Origin: Propionibacteriaceae bacterium
GTDB lineage: Bacteria; Actinomycetota; Actinomycetes; Propionibacteriales; Propionibacteriaceae
Assembly: GCA_025923975.1 (NCBI GenBank)
Contig: JAICEV010000180.1
Coordinates: forward strand, 1-7,090
Direction of reading: 5' to 3'
Length of the DNA: 7,090 nucleotides
Shown: positions 5,309 through 7,090 of the stretch, piece by piece
Layout: each line of letters opens with the position of its first letter
How positions within the stretch are numbered: position 1 is the stretch's first letter
Position numbers and translations under genes: made by a program
Notes under the pieces: generated by a model
Databases searched by the model: none
What the model was told of the DNA's origin: nothing
What the model saw: the letters and a program-made list of their open reading frames with translations, nothing else

Positions 5309-5826
5309 GTCACGCACAAAGTGGCGCGGGGAAAAGCCTGCAGCCGGCCCTTGCCGATGGGCTGCCCGCAGTTGTCGCAACTGCCGTAGGTGCCGAGCTC
5401 AATGTGCCGCAGCGCGAGGCGGGACTGCTCCAGCATCTCGCGAGCGTTGTTGGCCAACGACATCTCAGCGTCGCGCTCGAAATTGGCAGAACCCACGTCG
5501 GCTGGATCCCGTCCTGCGCCCTCGCTGCCGTCACGGAGAAGTCCGACGAGCTCAGCGGTGGAGATCTCGATCTGGCTTTCGAAGCGGGCGATGTCTTCGG
5601 TCAGCGCCTGCTTGACCTCGTTGAGCTCGGCCTTAGTCCAGGGATCTTCGCCGGGGCGGACCGGCAACGACTTGGGATTCATCGGTTTTCCGGGCTTGTC
5701 CTGATGTTCGACTGGTACCGCATGCACCGTTGGGGCGGCCTTGTTTGAGGCCTTCCGATTTGTGGTGGTGCGACCCCCGTTCTCGGCTGCGGGGGTAGCT
5801 GCAGCACCGGATCTAGCGGTGGTCAT
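5281..5826 (-). CDS. DksA/TraR-family C4 zinc-finger protein
   Basis: Small cytoplasmic protein of 181 residues, likely acting on RNA polymerase through its secondary channel as DksA/TraR proteins do; the actual target here is inferred. The first 60 residues are low in complexity (Ala, Thr, Lys, Pro, Asn) and probably disordered. WTKAELNEVKQALTEDIARF (63-82) starts a long helical coiled-coil region to about 145, followed by the family hallmark HIELGTYGSC and a zinc finger CX2CX17CX2C with Cys 150, 153, 171 and 174. The ATG at 5826 is preceded by GGGGGA (GGGGGAACC-ATG). An upstream in-frame extension to 6000 runs through the transcription hairpin and the promoter, so it is rejected. First gene of the unit with lspA and the pseudouridine synthase; the same order occurs in Streptomyces. 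Its stop TAA forms an ATAA overlap with the likely lspA start. Confidence 0.92.
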   Translation of the reverse strand: MTTARSGAAATPAAENGGRTTTNRKASNKAAPTVHAVPVEHQDKPGKPMNPKSLPVRPGEDPWTKAELNEVKQALTEDIARFESQIEISTAELVGLLRDGSEGAGRDPADVGSANFERDAEMSLANNAREMLEQSRLALRHIELGTYGSCDNCGQPIGKGRLQAFPRATLCVTCKQREERR

Positions 5827-5875
5827 GGTTCCCCCATTTCTTGGTACACGGCTGGGAAGGTTAAGTGACGCAGAG

Positions 5876-5904
5876 ACAGTAGGCCGCAAAAGCACTTTCT
5901 TCAA
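5876..5904 (-). promoter_or_regulatory. Promoter of the TraR-lspA-pseudouridine synthase operon
   Basis: On the minus strand TTGAAG (5904-5899) and TACTGT (5881-5876) are separated by exactly 17 bp. This matches the -35 TTGANN and -10 TANNNT pattern of the actinobacterial housekeeping sigma factor. Transcription would begin near 5869, giving a 5' leader of about 43 bases that includes the GGGGGA ribosome-binding site. It lies downstream of the wag31 hairpin, consistent with a separate transcription unit. Confidence 0.65.
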
Positions 5905-5950
5905 CGACCCGCGCTGATTTCTCGCTGAATTTCCAACCGTGTTGGGGCAT

Positions 5951-5988
5951 AACGCCACAGGGCCCGCCGTAGCGGGCCCTGTGGCGTT
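5951..5988 (-). terminator. Perfect 17-bp hairpin after wag31 (terminator without T-tract)
   Basis: AACGCCACAGGGCCCGC (5951-5967) and its exact complement (5972-5988) enclose a 4-base loop, CGTA. It starts 18 bases past the wag31 stop on the minus strand and precedes the promoter of the next operon. There is no run of T on either side, so it is the I-shaped type reported as common in actinobacteria rather than a classic intrinsic terminator. Because it is symmetric it could also act on the plus strand or protect the mRNA 3' end. Confidence 0.8.
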
Positions 5989-6005
5989 GATCATTTGCAA
6001 CCAGT

Positions 6006-6878
6006 TCAGCGCTGATCCCCCAGAAGAGCATCGAGGCGCGGGGTGTTGCTGGAGGATCTGCCCGCGCTGTTGCTGGGAGCATCCTCCCGCTGAGGCTGAT
6101 CGATTCCACCGTGTTCGCCGGCAGCAGTCCCGTTTGCATTCTCAGTCGGCTTCAGGTCACGTACCACATCCGGCATATCGACCGGCTCTGCTCGGCCGGA
6201 CTCCAATGTCTCGATCTGACGACGCAAGTGGGTGGCGAGGTTCGTGCGGTAGGCGGTCTCGAAGTTGCGCAGCGCCGCAACAGCTGCGGTGAGATCGTCG
6301 CGCTGCCTTTCCAAGTCACCGAACATCTCGCCACGGCGACTCTCAATCTCCCGGTCGAGCTTCTCTGCGCGACCGAGCGCATCAGCCTGGAGCCGTTCGG
6401 CGTTGACCCGAGCCTCAGACTCGACTCGCTCGGCTCGCGTACGAGCATCGGTAGTGAGCTGGTGTGCGGTCCGGTTCGCCTCCTCCCGGATCCGGTTGGC
6501 GTCATCGGTGGCCTCCTCGACCAGGCGCTCCGCCTGTTCGGTGGACATCTCGACGAGGCGTACGACCGCCGCGCTGGCTTCTTTGCCAGTTGTCACCACG
6601 ATCGTGCCGGACATCGGAGCTTGCGCTGGAGCAGGCTGTCGCGGCGGAGGTGGCTGAACCGTCGGAGGTTGGGCCACCGTGTGAGGCGCTGGAGGAGCGA
6701 CTGGCGGAGCAGCCTTGAGAGCCTCGACCTGCTTCTTCAGGTTCTGGTTCTCCTCCAGCAGCTGCGCGAAGCTTTCCTCGACCTCGTCGACGAACTCATC
6801 AACTTCCAAGACCTCATAGCCAGACTTGCGGGCCATCCGGAACCGCTTGTTGCGAACGTCGTCGAGCGTAAGAGTCAT
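6006..6878 (-). CDS. wag31: DivIVA/Wag31-family polar growth protein
   Basis: Coiled-coil scaffold that binds curved membrane at the cell poles and septum and directs wall synthesis in actinobacteria. It has 290 residues. The DivIVA N-terminal domain is residues 1-55 (LTLDDVRNKRFRMAR, then GYEVLEVDEFVDEVEESF), including a first coiled coil. A Pro/Ala-rich linker follows at 57-89. A long coiled coil rich in Ala, Glu and Arg spans about 98-228, with FETAYRTNLATHLRRQIETL near its end. A polar, probably disordered tail ends in TPRLDALLGDQR. ATG 6878 is preceded by GAGGTG with five bases between. The 147-bp gap upstream leaves room for its own promoter, though I could not identify one with confidence; it contains an inverted repeat at 6937-6958. 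The preceding gene looks like yggT, its usual neighbour. A related DivIVA-domain paralogue rather than the essential Wag31 is possible because N-terminus and linker differ from the mycobacterial protein. Confidence 0.88.
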   Translation of the reverse strand: MTLTLDDVRNKRFRMARKSGYEVLEVDEFVDEVEESFAQLLEENQNLKKQVEALKAAPPVAPPAPHTVAQPPTVQPPPPRQPAPAQAPMSGTIVVTTGKEASAAVVRLVEMSTEQAERLVEEATDDANRIREEANRTAHQLTTDARTRAERVESEARVNAERLQADALGRAEKLDREIESRRGEMFGDLERQRDDLTAAVAALRNFETAYRTNLATHLRRQIETLESGRAEPVDMPDVVRDLKPTENANGTAAGEHGGIDQPQREDAPSNSAGRSSSNTPRLDALLGDQR

Positions 6879-6936
6879 CGTGCACCTCGGTATCTAGGTG
6901 GGACTTGGGGTGGGGCCGCGACCTCACCGGCCTACC

Positions 6937-6958
6937 GTACCCAATTTGGTGTGGGTAC
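6937..6958. repeat. Inverted repeat upstream of wag31
   Basis: GTACCCA (6937-6943) and TGGGTAC (6952-6958) form perfect 7-base arms around eight bases. The inner sequence CCAATTTGG (6941-6949) is itself a near-palindrome, so two alternative dyads are nested. It lies 59 bases upstream of the wag31 start on the minus strand, a suitable place for an operator. It could equally be a weak hairpin after the preceding gene. Confidence 0.4.
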
Positions 6959-7025
6959 ACAGCCGAGCCAATGAAGTCATCCACGATGGGCTGCAGGCAA
7001 GGAAAGTTACCGCTGGCGGGCAAAT

Positions 7026-7090
7026 TTAGAAGAAAACGCTGCGATTTACCTGCATTAAGATGCTGACCAGGATCGCAAGGCCAAGGAAGA
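7026..7090 (-). CDS. C-terminal end of a small membrane protein, probably YggT family (5' part outside window)
   Basis: On the minus strand one frame reads FLGLAILVSILMQVNRSVFF and then TAA, with further codons beyond the window edge. The strongly hydrophobic first 12 residues look like the last transmembrane helix of a small membrane protein. YggT proteins end in this way, and a yggT gene directly before divIVA is a widespread arrangement in Gram-positive bacteria. The identification rests on these 20 residues and the position, so it is tentative. Another minus-strand frame is also open here but runs into wag31 out of frame and has no recognisable features. Confidence 0.45.
   Translation of the reverse strand, partial: FLGLAILVSILMQVNRSVFF

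Noticed and set aside
5827..6000. In-frame upstream extension of the DksA/TraR gene
   Set aside because: It would encode through the terminator hairpin and the promoter, while ATG 5826 has a strong GGGGGA ribosome-binding site.
6111..6974. Long plus-strand open frame of 287 residues opposite wag31
   Set aside because: It is the antisense shadow of a highly Ala/Glu/Arg-rich coiled-coil gene, with Leu/Arg-rich composition and no domain.
6814..7023. Minus-strand open frame of 69 residues upstream of and overlapping wag31
   Set aside because: It runs into the wag31 start region out of frame, has no recognisable features, and the gap it occupies is better explained as an intergenic region.

Overview
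This window is chromosomal DNA of an actinomycete. The evidence is a moderately high G+C content, GTG start codons, -10 elements of the TANNNT type, and a set of genes that is typical of actinobacteria: an ANTAR response regulator of the PdtaR type, a Wag31/DivIVA polar-growth protein, a DksA/TraR zinc-finger protein next to lspA and a RluD-family pseudouridine synthase, and a K+-independent-type pyruvate kinase. The genus cannot be fixed from this window. All protein genes lie on the minus strand, so transcription runs from right to left; the only plus-strand gene is tRNA-Leu(CAA).

Layout in order of transcription (right to left): (1) the last 20 codons of a small membrane protein, probably YggT, at 7026-7090; (2) wag31/divIVA at 6006-6878, followed by a perfect 17-bp hairpin at 5951-5988; (3) a well-formed promoter at 5876-5904 driving a three-gene unit, DksA/TraR-type zinc finger (5281-5826), lspA (4700 to about 5308) and RluD-type pseudouridine synthase (3781-4707), whose genes overlap at their junctions; (4) pyk at 2310-3725, apparently leaderless; (5) a 430-bp gene-free stretch (1881-2309) rich in degenerate repeats, including a decayed inverted copy of the 3' part of the neighbouring tRNA; (6) tRNA-Leu on the plus strand at 1798-1880; (7) pdtaR at 1059-1676, apparently leaderless; (8) a LivK-type substrate-binding lipoprotein running off the left edge (1-908).

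Functionally the genes are mostly housekeeping: cell-pole growth (YggT, Wag31), lipoprotein maturation (LspA), rRNA or tRNA modification, the last step of glycolysis, signal-responsive RNA-binding regulation, and amino-acid uptake. The LivK protein carries a lipobox and would itself be a client of LspA. No complete mobile element, CRISPR array, defence system or novel multi-gene system is visible.

The most interesting signals are small. They are: the inverted tRNA-Leu fragment and paired direct repeats between tRNA-Leu and pyk; the lspA start, where the best-placed codon is ATA in an ATAA overlap rather than ATG in ATGA; matching TANNNT-N6-GTG leaderless architecture in front of both pdtaR and pyk; and a His-to-Gln change next to the catalytic Asp of the pseudouridine synthase. 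Everything here was read by eye, without database searches.
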